Below, one piece after another: positions 9,164 to 18,809 of a stretch of DNA of 64,000 bases. The position numbers and the translations under genes were made by a program. Each line of letters opens with the position of its first letter. Within the stretch, counting starts at the first letter, position 1. The notes beneath the pieces are model-generated. The model had not been told where the DNA came from, ran no database searches, and saw only the letters and a list, made by a program, of their open reading frames with translations. The DNA comes from Lewinellaceae bacterium. Its GTDB lineage: Bacteria; Bacteroidota; Bacteroidia; Chitinophagales; Saprospiraceae. Location of the stretch: assembly GCA_016711435.1 (NCBI GenBank), contig JADJSY010000005.1, forward strand, positions 1 through 64,000. The letters run 5' to 3'.

Positions 9164-9556
9164 ATGAAAAGCATATCCATCATATTATTTTCCGCTTATT
9201 ACTTGCTCGCGGTATCGGGGGTGACGGTTCACTACCATTACTGCTGCGGAGAACTGGCTTCGATGGATTTGTACAGCCCTCGAAAGAACCCCTGCCCTTG
9301 CGGGGAAAAGTCGAAAGGCTCAAGTTGTTGTACGCACAAAGTGCTTTCTTCAAAGACAGATGATGGCTACAAACCGGCTCTTGCGACGCTGGCACAACCC
9401 TTTTTATCGGAGTTTGTAGCTGTACTTGTACCTTCAGTTGGCAGTTATGTGTTTACTGCCTTCATTGTCGAAACTTCGCTCAAACCACCCATTTCCACTT
9501 GGCGAAGATGCCTGGGTGTTCCACTTTTTCTCCTTTATCTCGTTCTGCGGAATTAG
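9164..9556 (+). CDS. HYC_CC_PP family small Cys-rich exported protein
   Basis: 130 residues with an N-terminal signal peptide (IILFSAYYLLAVSG). It carries the three motif blocks that name the family: HYHYCC near residue 24, a Cys cluster with CPCGEK and SSCCTHK (about 44-58), and KPPI near residue 104. Function is unknown; members are typically encoded next to heavy-metal efflux genes, and the Cys/His pattern suggests periplasmic metal binding. It is separated from the upstream operon by about 100 nt with its own promoter box. The stretch 9557-9794 after it holds no recognisable gene. Confidence 0.75.
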   Translation: MKSISIILFSAYYLLAVSGVTVHYHYCCGELASMDLYSPRKNPCPCGEKSKGSSCCTHKVLSSKTDDGYKPALATLAQPFLSEFVAVLVPSVGSYVFTAFIVETSLKPPISTWRRCLGVPLFLLYLVLRN

Positions 9557-9794
9557 ATAGATTGCTCTCCTGACGTCATTTCTCGGCTGGCATTTTACCA
9601 GACGCCCTTTTCCATAAACAGGGATTTACGAGCGTCACCGTAGTATCTGACCTAAGTTCCGATTAGCAAGAGGGGCTTTACTGCGTTTTCGTGATATTGA
9701 ACAGTTGGATTACAGGCGCACTCGCCTGTATACACGCACCATGTAACTCTGGTAAATCTCTGATATTCCATTCATTCTCAAAATTTTGATTTTT

Positions 9795-10370
9795 ATGAAA
9801 CAGTTATTTGTTCTATCGCTTCTTGTCGTTTTTTTTACGGCAACCGTCTGCGCCCAAACCGGTAGCAGTGGCATCTTCCGAACCGCAAAAGATTTTATGA
9901 GCGGCAACCTGGAATTCGCCATCCAGTGTGATTCCCAATCGCACAAAATCAAACCCGATGTGCTGTTCAAACGAAACCGGGTGATTGTAAAACACGAAGG
10001 AAAAACCTATAAAATAGACAAGGGCAGTGTGTATGCTGTTCGATATTGTTCCGGGGCCGTTCAAAGGATTTATCAAAAGAAGGCATACCTAATGGTCAAT
10101 CCGGGAGAAGACATTTTGCTTTACAAAGTTGCCACACTTTCAATGGGGAAAGGTCAGCCTGCTGAAACAACCTGGTATTTTAGCAAAGACGCGGCCTGGC
10201 CTATCCAACCGCTCACGATAAGCAATTTGGTAGGCGCTTTTCCAGATAACCACGCTTTTCACGATGCGGTAATAGCCGAGTTTAAAACCGATAAGGAACT
10301 GACCCTGTATGACAATGCGCATAAAATGATGCGTATCAACAGATTATACGGAAACACAAAAAAGCAATAG
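9795..10370 (+). CDS. Secreted hypothetical protein
   Basis: 191 residues from the ATG at 9795 with a clean signal peptide (LFVLSLLVVFFTATVCAQ, cleavage near residue 20). The mature part has no Cys cluster; recognisable only as a beta-rich, basic periplasmic or outer-membrane-associated protein (KHEGKTYKIDKGSVYAVRYC, MMRINRLYGNTKKQ at the end). An in-frame TTG three codons upstream is less likely as the start because the signal peptide fits the ATG. It lies 25 nt before the P2-type ATPase and may be co-transcribed with it. I do not recognise a family. Confidence 0.65.
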   Translation: MKQLFVLSLLVVFFTATVCAQTGSSGIFRTAKDFMSGNLEFAIQCDSQSHKIKPDVLFKRNRVIVKHEGKTYKIDKGSVYAVRYCSGAVQRIYQKKAYLMVNPGEDILLYKVATLSMGKGQPAETTWYFSKDAAWPIQPLTISNLVGAFPDNHAFHDAVIAEFKTDKELTLYDNAHKMMRINRLYGNTKKQ

Positions 10371-10395
10371 CCGTGTAAAATTCCAAAAAGTATCA

Positions 10396-13110
10396 ATGGA
10401 TATGGCCAACGCGAACAAAAACGAGGTGCTCAACAAATCCGACATTCCCAACTGGGCTTTGCCGGAAGGCGAATTGTTTGCCCGTCTGGGCGCGGATACC
10501 GTACACGGCCTATCGGCGGCAGAAGCCGCCAAACGGCTGGAATCTTTTGGCCCCAACACCATTGTCCAGACCGAACAAACACCTGCATGGAAGCTGTTCC
10601 TCCGGCAGTTTAAAAGTCCTCTCGTCGTGTTGTTGGTCGTAGCGGCGGGCGCTTCGTTTGCCTTTCAGGAATGGCTGGACGGGACAGCCATCGTGGTGGT
10701 TATTGTCATCAACGCCCTCATTGGTTTTTACATGGAGTTTCAGGCAGGGCGCAGCATGGCCGCCCTGAAAAAAATGGTGCCCGTCTCCGCAAAAGTGTTC
10801 CGGGCGGGCAGCTTGTCGGAAATCACGATTGAAACGCTCGTGCCCGGCGACGTGGTTTACCTCGAAGCCGGGGACATGACGCCCGCCGATGCCCGGCTTT
10901 ACGAAAGTGTGCAGTTGCAGGCGGACGAGTCTTCCCTGACCGGCGAGAGCGTCCCCGTAGAAAAAGAACCCGGCGAATTGTCTGCCGACACGCCGCTCGC
11001 CGAGCAATCGAACCTGCTTTTTAAAGGAACTTTCATCACCAAAGGCAATGGCCGTGCGGTAGTCACTGGCACGGGCATGAACACCGAATTGGGAAAAATC
11101 GCCCACCTCGTCGGCACTTCCGAACAGGCCGCCACGCCATTGGAAAAGAAATTGGAAGCGTTCAGTGGCCGCCTCATCAAAATTACCGTCGGCTTAGTGG
11201 TCGTCATTTTTGGGGTGGGCGTGGTTGGCGGGAAGCCAATCCTGGAAATGTTTGAAACCTCCATTGCGCTGGCAGTAGCCGCCGTCCCGGAAGGTTTGTC
11301 CATCGTTGCCACCCTCGCGCTGGCGCAGGGGATGCTCAAACTGGCCCGCAAGAAGGTGATTGTGCGCAAACTTTCAGCAGTGGAAACGCTGGGCGGAACC
11401 ACCATCATCTGCACCGACAAAACCGGGACGCTCACGCTCAATAAAATGGAGGTCGAAGCACTCGTTTCGCCGGGCGGCAATTGGGCAAAAAGCGAAAATG
11501 CCGCCGAATTGCCCGCCAAAAATTTACCGGAGGCGCAGTACCGCCGACTGATGCAAATCGCCATTTTGTGCAACAACTCGGAAATAACTGCCGGGAAAAA
11601 AAGCATCAAAGAAATCGGCGACCCGCTCGAAACGGGCTTGCTCAAATTCGCGCTCCGGCTGGGCGAAGACATCAACAAACTCCGCAAACAAAGCCCTAAA
11701 CAGTCGGAAATCCCTTTTTCCTCCGAAACCAAAATCATGGCGACCCTGCACAAAACGCCGGAGGGCAACCTGGTGTTTGCCAAAGGCGCTGCCGAGGAAG
11801 TGCTCAACTGTTGCTCGTTTTTGCTCGACGGCGAGACAAATGCCCAGATGACCCCGAAAGCCCGGATGGCTTGGCTCGCCGAAGCGGAAAAAATGGCTTC
11901 GTCCGGGCTGAAAGTCATTGCTGGCGCTTTCAAAATGGAGGTAAAAGGCTCGAAGGAGCTGACCGATAACCTGGTGTTCGCCGGACTTTTCGGGTTGATA
12001 GACCCGCCAAGAAAAGAGGTGCCAGCCGCCATCCGCCAATGCCGGGAGGCCGGTATCGAGGTCGTCATGGTCACGGGCGACCATCCGGCTGCCGCCAAAG
12101 CCATCGGCAGGCAGTTGGGCATCATTGAATCCGACGATGCAGACGTGGTGCTGGGAAAGGAAATGCCGGACTACGAAAAACTCAAAGCGGCGGACAAAAA
12201 TCGCTGGGCTGCCGCCAAAATTTTTGCCCGCGTCAGCCCCAAACAGAAACTCGATTTGATACGGGTTTTTCAGGAAAACAAGGCCATCGTGGGCATGACC
12301 GGCGACGGCGTGAACGACGCGCCCGCGCTCAAAAAAGCCGACATCGGAATCGCCATGGGCAAACGCGGCACCCAAGTGGCGCAGGATGCCGCCGACATGG
12401 TGCTGCGCGACGACAGTTTTGCCAGCATCGTCGTTGCCATCCGGCAGGGGCGGGTCATTTTCGACAACATCCGAAAGTTTGTCATTTACCTCTTGTCGTG
12501 CAACATGAGCGAACTGGCGGTCATCGCCATTGTATCCCTGCTGTTTCTGCATTTCCAGTTGAAGCCGCTGCAAATCCTGTTCATCAACCTCGTCACCGAT
12601 GTGTTGCCTGCTTTGGCCCTGGGGGTTACGGCCGGCGGCCCGGATGTGATGAAGCATAAGCCGCGCCCGACGAATGAACCCATTATTGACAAAGTTCGCT
12701 GGCGGCGGATTTTTTTCTATGCCAGCGTCATTACGGCAGCGACCATCGGGGCGGTGTATTTCAGCCATTTCACCATTCACGCCGGGGACGGTTGGGCCCC
12801 CGCGCTTTGCAACAACATCCTGTTTTTTACCCTGATTTTCACCCAGTTGTTTCATGTGTTCAACATGGGTTCGATAGAACTCCCATTCTGGCGCACCGAG
12901 GTTGTGCGCAATCGATACGTGTGGTTTGCGATTGGTGCTTGCATCGGCATCATTGTGCTGCTGTACCAGATTGCCCCTGTGCGCACCGCGCTTTCCATTA
13001 CGCCCATGTCAGTTGCTGATTGGGGAGTGAGTATCGGGGCGGGCTTGCTGGCAATGGTGGTCATCCGCATTGGCAGAAACCTTCCGTTTTTTAAAAATGA
13101 AAAACAATGA
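10396..13110 (+). CDS. P2-type cation-transporting ATPase
   Basis: Intact 904-residue pump of the calcium/cation (not P1B) class. N-terminal cation ATPase domain (about 15-85), LTGESVPVEK, membrane motif AVAAVPEGLS (about 298), which replaces the CPx motif of metal pumps, IICTDKTGTLTLNKME (about 340), GMTGDGVNDAPALKKAD and DMVLRDDSFASIV, then six C-terminal transmembrane helices including LQILFINLVTDVLPALALG. Ca2+ or Mn2+ is the usual substrate of close relatives, but the ion cannot be assigned from sequence alone. Its TGA overlaps the ATG of cusA (ATGA), which implies translational coupling to the Cus efflux system. Confidence 0.88.
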   Translation: MDMANANKNEVLNKSDIPNWALPEGELFARLGADTVHGLSAAEAAKRLESFGPNTIVQTEQTPAWKLFLRQFKSPLVVLLVVAAGASFAFQEWLDGTAIVVVIVINALIGFYMEFQAGRSMAALKKMVPVSAKVFRAGSLSEITIETLVPGDVVYLEAGDMTPADARLYESVQLQADESSLTGESVPVEKEPGELSADTPLAEQSNLLFKGTFITKGNGRAVVTGTGMNTELGKIAHLVGTSEQAATPLEKKLEAFSGRLIKITVGLVVVIFGVGVVGGKPILEMFETSIALAVAAVPEGLSIVATLALAQGMLKLARKKVIVRKLSAVETLGGTTIICTDKTGTLTLNKMEVEALVSPGGNWAKSENAAELPAKNLPEAQYRRLMQIAILCNNSEITAGKKSIKEIGDPLETGLLKFALRLGEDINKLRKQSPKQSEIPFSSETKIMATLHKTPEGNLVFAKGAAEEVLNCCSFLLDGETNAQMTPKARMAWLAEAEKMASSGLKVIAGAFKMEVKGSKELTDNLVFAGLFGLIDPPRKEVPAAIRQCREAGIEVVMVTGDHPAAAKAIGRQLGIIESDDADVVLGKEMPDYEKLKAADKNRWAAAKIFARVSPKQKLDLIRVFQENKAIVGMTGDGVNDAPALKKADIGIAMGKRGTQVAQDAADMVLRDDSFASIVVAIRQGRVIFDNIRKFVIYLLSCNMSELAVIAIVSLLFLHFQLKPLQILFINLVTDVLPALALGVTAGGPDVMKHKPRPTNEPIIDKVRWRRIFFYASVITAATIGAVYFSHFTIHAGDGWAPALCNNILFFTLIFTQLFHVFNMGSIELPFWRTEVVRNRYVWFAIGACIGIIVLLYQIAPVRTALSITPMSVADWGVSIGAGLLAMVVIRIGRNLPFFKNEKQ

Positions 13111-16100
13111 TTGATACGCTCATCAACTGGTCTCTTAAAAACCGCATCGTCGTTTTGCTGATGGCTGCGGCTGTTGCCGTTATGGAATTTACGCGGTGAA
13201 AAACACACCCGTGGATGCCATTCCCGATTTGTCGGAAAACCAGGTCATCATTTTCACCGAGTGGATGGGAAGAAGCCCGCAGATCATGGAAGACCAGGTC
13301 ACCTACCCGCTGGTGAGCAATCTGCAAGGCATTCCGAAGGTGAAAAACATCCGCGCCAACAGCATGTTCGGGATGAGTTTTGTGTTCGTGGTTTTTGAAG
13401 ATGAGGTAGATATCTATTGGGCGCGCACCCGTGTGCTGGAACGCCTGAATTACGCGCAACGACTACTTCCCGACGGCATTGTCCCCACACTCGGTCCAGA
13501 CGGCACCGGCTTGGGGCATATCTATTGGTACACGCTCGATGCGCCCGGCTATGATTTGGGCGAGCTGCGTGCCTTGCAGGATTGGTATATTCGTTTTGCG
13601 TTGCAAACTGTGAAAGGAGTAAGCGAGGTGGCCTCCTATGGTGGATTCCAAAAGCAATATCAGGTGGTGGTGGATCCCCTGAAACTCAATTATTACGGCA
13701 TCACGATCATGGATGTCGCCGAAAAAATACGAGCGAATAATAATGATGTGGGCGGAAGGAAGTTCGAGCAGTCGGACATCGGTTACATCGTTCGGGGATT
13801 GGGCTACATCAAAGACATCCGGGAAATTGAAAACATCACCCTGAAAACCCTCAATTCTATTCCAATAAAAGTGCGCGACGTGGCAGCGGTGCAAATGGGC
13901 GGCGAACTCCGCCTGGGCATTGTGGAAGAAAACGGCGAAGGCGAGAAAGTGGGCGGCATCGTCGTGATGCGCTACGGCGAAAATGCAAAAGACGTGATTG
14001 ACCGCTTGAAAGTAAAACTGAGCGACGTGGAGAAAGGCTTACCGCCCGGCGTTAAATTTAAAACGGCTTACGACCGCTCGGATTTGATCGAGGCCACTAT
14101 TGCCACGTTGAAAGAAGCCGTCATCGAAGAAATCATCGTCGTGTGCCTCGTGCTTTTTATTTTCCTGCTGCACGTGCGAAGCACACTGATTGTGGTCATT
14201 ACCATTCCGATGTCGGTGCTTATTTCCTTCATCATGATGGGTTGGTTCGGGATTACCTCCAATATCATGTCGTTGGCAGGCATTGCACTGGCAGTGGGCG
14301 ATTTGGTGGATGCGGGTATTGTAATGGTTGAAAACGCAATGAAATCTCTTGTAAATGAAACAGAATAATATACTCAGCAACGAAGAAAGAGAAGCGCGGA
14401 TTGAAAAATCATCCAAACTGATCGGCGGCGCCATCGTGAGTTCCATCCTCATCACGCTCGTTTCATTCAGCCCGATTTTGTTCCTCACCGGACAGGAGCA
14501 CAAACTTTTTTCTCCACTGGTGTGGACGAAAACTTTTGCCATGATCGGCTCTGCTTTTGTCGTTGTGTTCCTCGTTCCTGTGCTGATGGTCATGCTTTTG
14601 AAAGGAAAAGTCCGTCCCGAAAGCAAGCACCCCATTTCACGCTTTTTCAAGTGGATGTATTCGCCCATTATCCTGTTGTGCATGCGATGGAAAAAAATGA
14701 CCATAGCACTGAGCCTGGCGCTCGTGCTGGGCAGTATTCCGCTGATCCTGAGCCTTGGAACGGAGTTTATGCCACCGCTGGATGAAGGCTCGCTTTTGTT
14801 TATGCCGGTCACGTTGCCCAGCGTTTCCAACTCCGAAATCAAACGGATCATGCAGGTGCAAGACAAAATCATCAAGGCCTTTCCTGAAGTGGACAATGTG
14901 CTCGGCAAAGCCGGCAGGGCGAACTCCGCCACCGACAACGCGCCGATGAGCATGATCGAAACGATTATTTTGCTCAAACCGCAGTCCGAGTGGCGCGACG
15001 GGATGACGAAAAACGACATCATTGACCAACTCAACGCCAAACTGCAAATCCCCGGCGTGGTGAACGGCTGGACGCAGCCCATCATCAACCGCATCAACAT
15101 GCTTTCCACGGGAATCCGGACGGATGTTGGGGTAAAAATCTACGGACAAAATCTCGATACCATCAACAAACTGGCACAGCAGTTCAGGATAGAATTGCAG
15201 GGTGTAGACGGCGTGAAGGATTTGTATGCAGAACCGATTACCGGTGGCATGTACGTTGACATTAAAATCAAAAAAGATGAAATTGGGCGATACGGGCTTA
15301 CGGTAGACGATGTGAATATGTTCATTGAAACCGCTTTGGGCGGCATGAACGTGACTACCACGATAGAAGGCCGGCAACGCTTTTCGGTGAACGTCCGCTT
15401 CGCGCAGGATTTCAGGGACAAAATTGAAAAACTGAAACGGCTGCAAATGCAAACGATGGAATACGGCCCCATCCCGCTTTCGGCAGTGGCCGATGTAAGT
15501 GTTTCCGACGGGCCGCCGATGATCAATTCTGAAAACGCCTTGCTGCGCGGAACGCTGTTGTTCAATGTGCGCGACCGCGATTTGGGGAGCACGGTTGCCG
15601 ACGCGAAAAAGAAGTTGGAAGCGGCCGTACAAAAACTTCCGAAGGGCTATTTCCTGGAATGGAGCGGTCAATATGAAAATCAGGTGCGTGCAAACGAGCG
15701 TTTGAAAATCATCATGCCGATTGTGCTCGTCATCATTATGATGATCCTGTATTTCACGTTCAATTCTTTCCGCGAAACGTTGATTGTACTCACCAGTATT
15801 CCCGTCGCGCTGGTCGGTGGAGCGTATTCCCTTTATTTCTTCGATGTGAACTTTTCGGTTGCGGTGGCCGTCGGCTTCATTGCGCTGTTTGGCGTGGCGG
15901 TGGAAACGGGCATCCTGATGCTCGTTTATATGAACAACTCGCTTTACGATAAATCAATCAAACTGAAAGAAGCAAACAAATCCTTCACGAATCAGGATGT
16001 TGAAGACGCTATTTACGACGGCGCCGTGCTTCGCCTGCGCCCCAAGTTAATGACCGTCATGGTGGATATTTTAGGCTTATTGCCTGTACTGCTTGCAACA

Positions 16101-16265
16101 GGCACCGGCAGCGATGTGATGAAACCCATTGTTATCCCCTTTGTATTCGGCCTGATTACCTCCACGCTTTTTGTATTGATCGTACTGCCGGTGCTGTTTG
16201 CCATTGTGAGAGAATACGAATTAAAGAAAACCGGAACCCTGAAACTCGTACAACTAAATGATTGA
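13107..16265 (+). CDS. cusA: CusA-type heavy-metal RND efflux pump (two frameshifts)
   Basis: About 1,050 codons. The N terminus LINWSLKNRIVVLLMAAA is the first helix; the frame slips at about 13183 (GTTATGGAATTT, one T missing from TTTATGG) and again at about 14367 before ILSNEEREARIEKSSK. Transmembrane helix 4 carries GDLVDAGIVMVENAMK (about residue 397), the monovalent-cation Cus pattern rather than the DFGxxxDGA of CzcA. Further hallmarks: VDAIPDLSENQVI, LGTEFMPPLDEGSLLFMP, GMTKNDIIDQLNAKL, FIALFGVAVETGILMLVYM. It starts inside the P2 ATPase stop and overlaps the following TolC gene by 8 nt. Expected to export Cu(I)/Ag(I) from the periplasm. Confidence 0.9.
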
Positions 16266-17502
16266 GATGAAGAACATAGTCAAAATCATCATCGTCCTGC
16301 TTTTTGCAGCCGCCGAATCCGGCGGACAAACCCCGTTCGCACTCGACAGCATCCTGACCCGCATCGAGACCCTGCACCCGCGCCTCAAAGCCACGGAAGC
16401 ACGCATCCGCGAACTCGACACTTACGCGAAAGGCGCTATCACGATGCCCGCGCCCCAAGTCGGCGGCGGCTTTTGGATGACCCCGTACAACCCGGCGCGG
16501 TGGCGCGAAGGCATGGGCGCGTTTATGGTCACGGGCGAGCAGATGTTCCCCAACCGCAAAATGCAACGGGCTGAGCAACGCTACATGGGCGCCATGTCGG
16601 GCATGGAAATCGCCGAGCGCGGCGTGATGCAGAATATGTTGTTTGCCGAAGCAAAAACCGCTTATTACAGTTGGTTGGTGTTGGAAAAAAAAATTGCGGT
16701 ACTCGAAGAGAGTAAAAATGCTATGCGCCTGCTCATCGAAAGCGCCGAACAGCGTTTTCAGTTCAACCGCGAAAAACTCGGCAGCATCTATAAAGCCCAA
16801 ACCGAACTGGCCAACCTCGAACGGATGCAGGCCATGTACGCCGGCGAAATCCGCCAACAACGCGCCATGCTCAACGCCCTGATGCAGCGTGACCCCGCCA
16901 CTGATTTCAGGATTGACACCGCAGGGTGGCGCGTGCCACTAATTCCCCTGCTGCCCGATACCTCGCGGATTGCCGCCCGCAGCGATTTTCGCGCCATTGA
17001 GCAAAACCTCCGAATCGCCCGGCTCGAACAGGAATGGCAGCGCTCGAAACTGAAACCCGAATACGGCTTGCGCTTCGACCACATGTTCGCATTTGGCGAA
17101 ACTCCTTGGCAATTTTCACTCATGGGCATGGTCACAGTACCGCTCGCGCCTTGGGCAAACAAAGATGTTAGGGCCAGAATCGAGGGAATTGACCACCGGC
17201 TTGCCGCCTTCGAGTGGCAAAAGGCCGACTTTGTCAATCAAATCCGGGGCAATCTCGCCGACCGCCTCGTGATGATGCAGACCTTGCAAGAACAAATAGA
17301 CCGCTACGAGCGCGACATCATCCCCAACCAACGCAAACGTTTCCAAAGCACTCTGCTGGCTTGGGAACAAAACACCGACGAACTTTTTATGACCCTCGAT
17401 GCCTGGCTCGAACTCAAAATGAGCCGCCTCAGCCAACTCGACCTCCTACAACAACTCCTGCTTGCCCGCACCGATTATGAAAAAGAACTGGAACAACGGT
17501 AA
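16258..17502 (+). CDS. TolC-family outer-membrane channel (CusC-like)
   Basis: Intact 414 residues with a signal peptide (NIVKIIIVLLFAAAESGGQ) and long amphipathic helices of the outer-membrane efflux protein family (two OEP repeats: FALDSILTRIETLHPRLKA at the start, LLQQLLLARTDYEKELEQR at the end). The sequence is unusually Met-rich for the family in the first third (MTPYNPAR, FMVTGEQMFPNRKMQR, YMGAMSGME), a trait of copper-handling channels. It overlaps cusA by 8 nt and the next adaptor gene by 26 nt, so the three are certainly one operon. Confidence 0.85.
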   Translation: MIEMKNIVKIIIVLLFAAAESGGQTPFALDSILTRIETLHPRLKATEARIRELDTYAKGAITMPAPQVGGGFWMTPYNPARWREGMGAFMVTGEQMFPNRKMQRAEQRYMGAMSGMEIAERGVMQNMLFAEAKTAYYSWLVLEKKIAVLEESKNAMRLLIESAEQRFQFNREKLGSIYKAQTELANLERMQAMYAGEIRQQRAMLNALMQRDPATDFRIDTAGWRVPLIPLLPDTSRIAARSDFRAIEQNLRIARLEQEWQRSKLKPEYGLRFDHMFAFGETPWQFSLMGMVTVPLAPWANKDVRARIEGIDHRLAAFEWQKADFVNQIRGNLADRLVMMQTLQEQIDRYERDIIPNQRKRFQSTLLAWEQNTDELFMTLDAWLELKMSRLSQLDLLQQLLLARTDYEKELEQR

Positions 17503-18803
17503 ACTGATAACCCTTGTACTGCTCGTACTTGCCTTGACGGCGGCCTGCCGGCAAAAAAATGCCGGACATGAAGGCCACACCCCGGAAGAAAAGACCGGGC
17601 ACGAAGGCCATACCGCCGAAGAAAAGCCTGTTTACACCTGCCCGATGCACCCGGAAATCCTGCGCGACGCACCTGGCAGTTGCCCGATTTGTGGTATGGA
17701 CTTGGTCAAAAAGAAAGCGTCCACGTCAATCACATTGCCGGGCCGGACAGCGGCGACATTCTTTTGAAGCCTACATACGAATACGTGCTGAGTGCCACCA
17801 AAACCATCCGACCGGAGCGCAAATCCATTTCCGACACGCTAAAAGTGCCCGGCTACCTGACCTACGATGCCCGGCAACTCAAAGCGGTGTCGGCTCGTTA
17901 CGGCGGGCGCATCGAGCGGCTCTACGTTCGTTACCCCTTTCAGTCCGTGCAAAAAGGCCAACGTCTGCTCGACATTTACAGCCCCGAGATCGCCACCGCG
18001 CAGCAGGAATTGATTTTTTTGAAAGAAAATGACCCAAACAACACGACCCTGCTCGAAAATGCCCGCCGTCGCCTTTCCCTGCTCGGCATGACCACTGGGC
18101 AAATCCGTGACGTGGAAAGTAATGGAAAACCGCTTCTGTCGCTGCCGGTGTTCAGCCCCTACGCAGGTTTGCTCATCGAAAACCCCGGCGCCGGTCCGGC
18201 CGAAAACATGCCCGGTGCCGGCATGAATGGTGACAAGACCGGGCAAAACCCCGTCTTGCCGCCCGCTACTGCGAATGCGCCGAACTTTCCCTGAAAGAAG
18301 GCATGTACGTCCAGCCCGGCCAGCGGCTTTTCGGCCTGCAAAGCCTGGCGACCGTGTGGGCGATACTCGAATTTTACCCGTCCAATGTGCAGTCGTTGAA
18401 AGTCGGCCAAGCGGTCGAATTGCACATCGAATCGTTTGCCGAACCGTTCCGGGGGAAAATCAACTACATCGAGCCGCTGTATGGCTCCGGGAGCAAAAAT
18501 CTTCGAGTTCGGGTATATCTGCCCAATCCGGGCGACATGCTCAAACCCGGCGCCTTGCTCACGGCCACCGTACAGGCCGGCAGCCGCTCCGCCCTCTGGA
18601 TTCCGGCAACGGCGGCAATTGATTTGGGGCAAAGCAAAATCGTTTTTGTAAAAACAGCGGACGGCTTCCGGTCGCGGAAAATCAGTACAGGTCGCCGCTC
18701 CGGCAATATGCTGGAAGTGACGGCGGGGCTTTCGCCCGACGATGAAATTGCTGAAAACGGGCAGTTGCTCATGGATAGCGAGAGTTTTGTCAAAGCAAAA
18801 TAA
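17477..18803 (+). CDS. cusB: CusB-type periplasmic adaptor lipoprotein with HMBD (frameshifted)
   Basis: Starts at the ATG at 17477 inside the end of the TolC gene. Lipoprotein signal LVLLVLALTAAC, then two near-identical copies of GHEGHTxEEK, then an HMBD (YTCPMHPE...CPICGMDLVKK), then the membrane-fusion core (GYLTYDARQLKAVSARYGG, DIYSPEIATAQQELIFLKE hairpin, YVQPGQRLFGLQSLATVWA, and the beta-barrel/proximal domain to the end). The frame shifts at about 17712 (in GTCAAAAAGAAAG) and again at about 18250-18295, where the C of a short run seems lost. Together about 440 residues, normal for the family. It would join CusA to the TolC channel and hand over periplasmic copper through the HMBD. Confidence 0.85.
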
Positions 18804-18809
18804 CTGACA

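Noticed and set aside
11524..12855. 443-codon minus-strand ORF
   Set aside because: Mirror frame of the intact P2-type ATPase on the plus strand, which has all its motifs.
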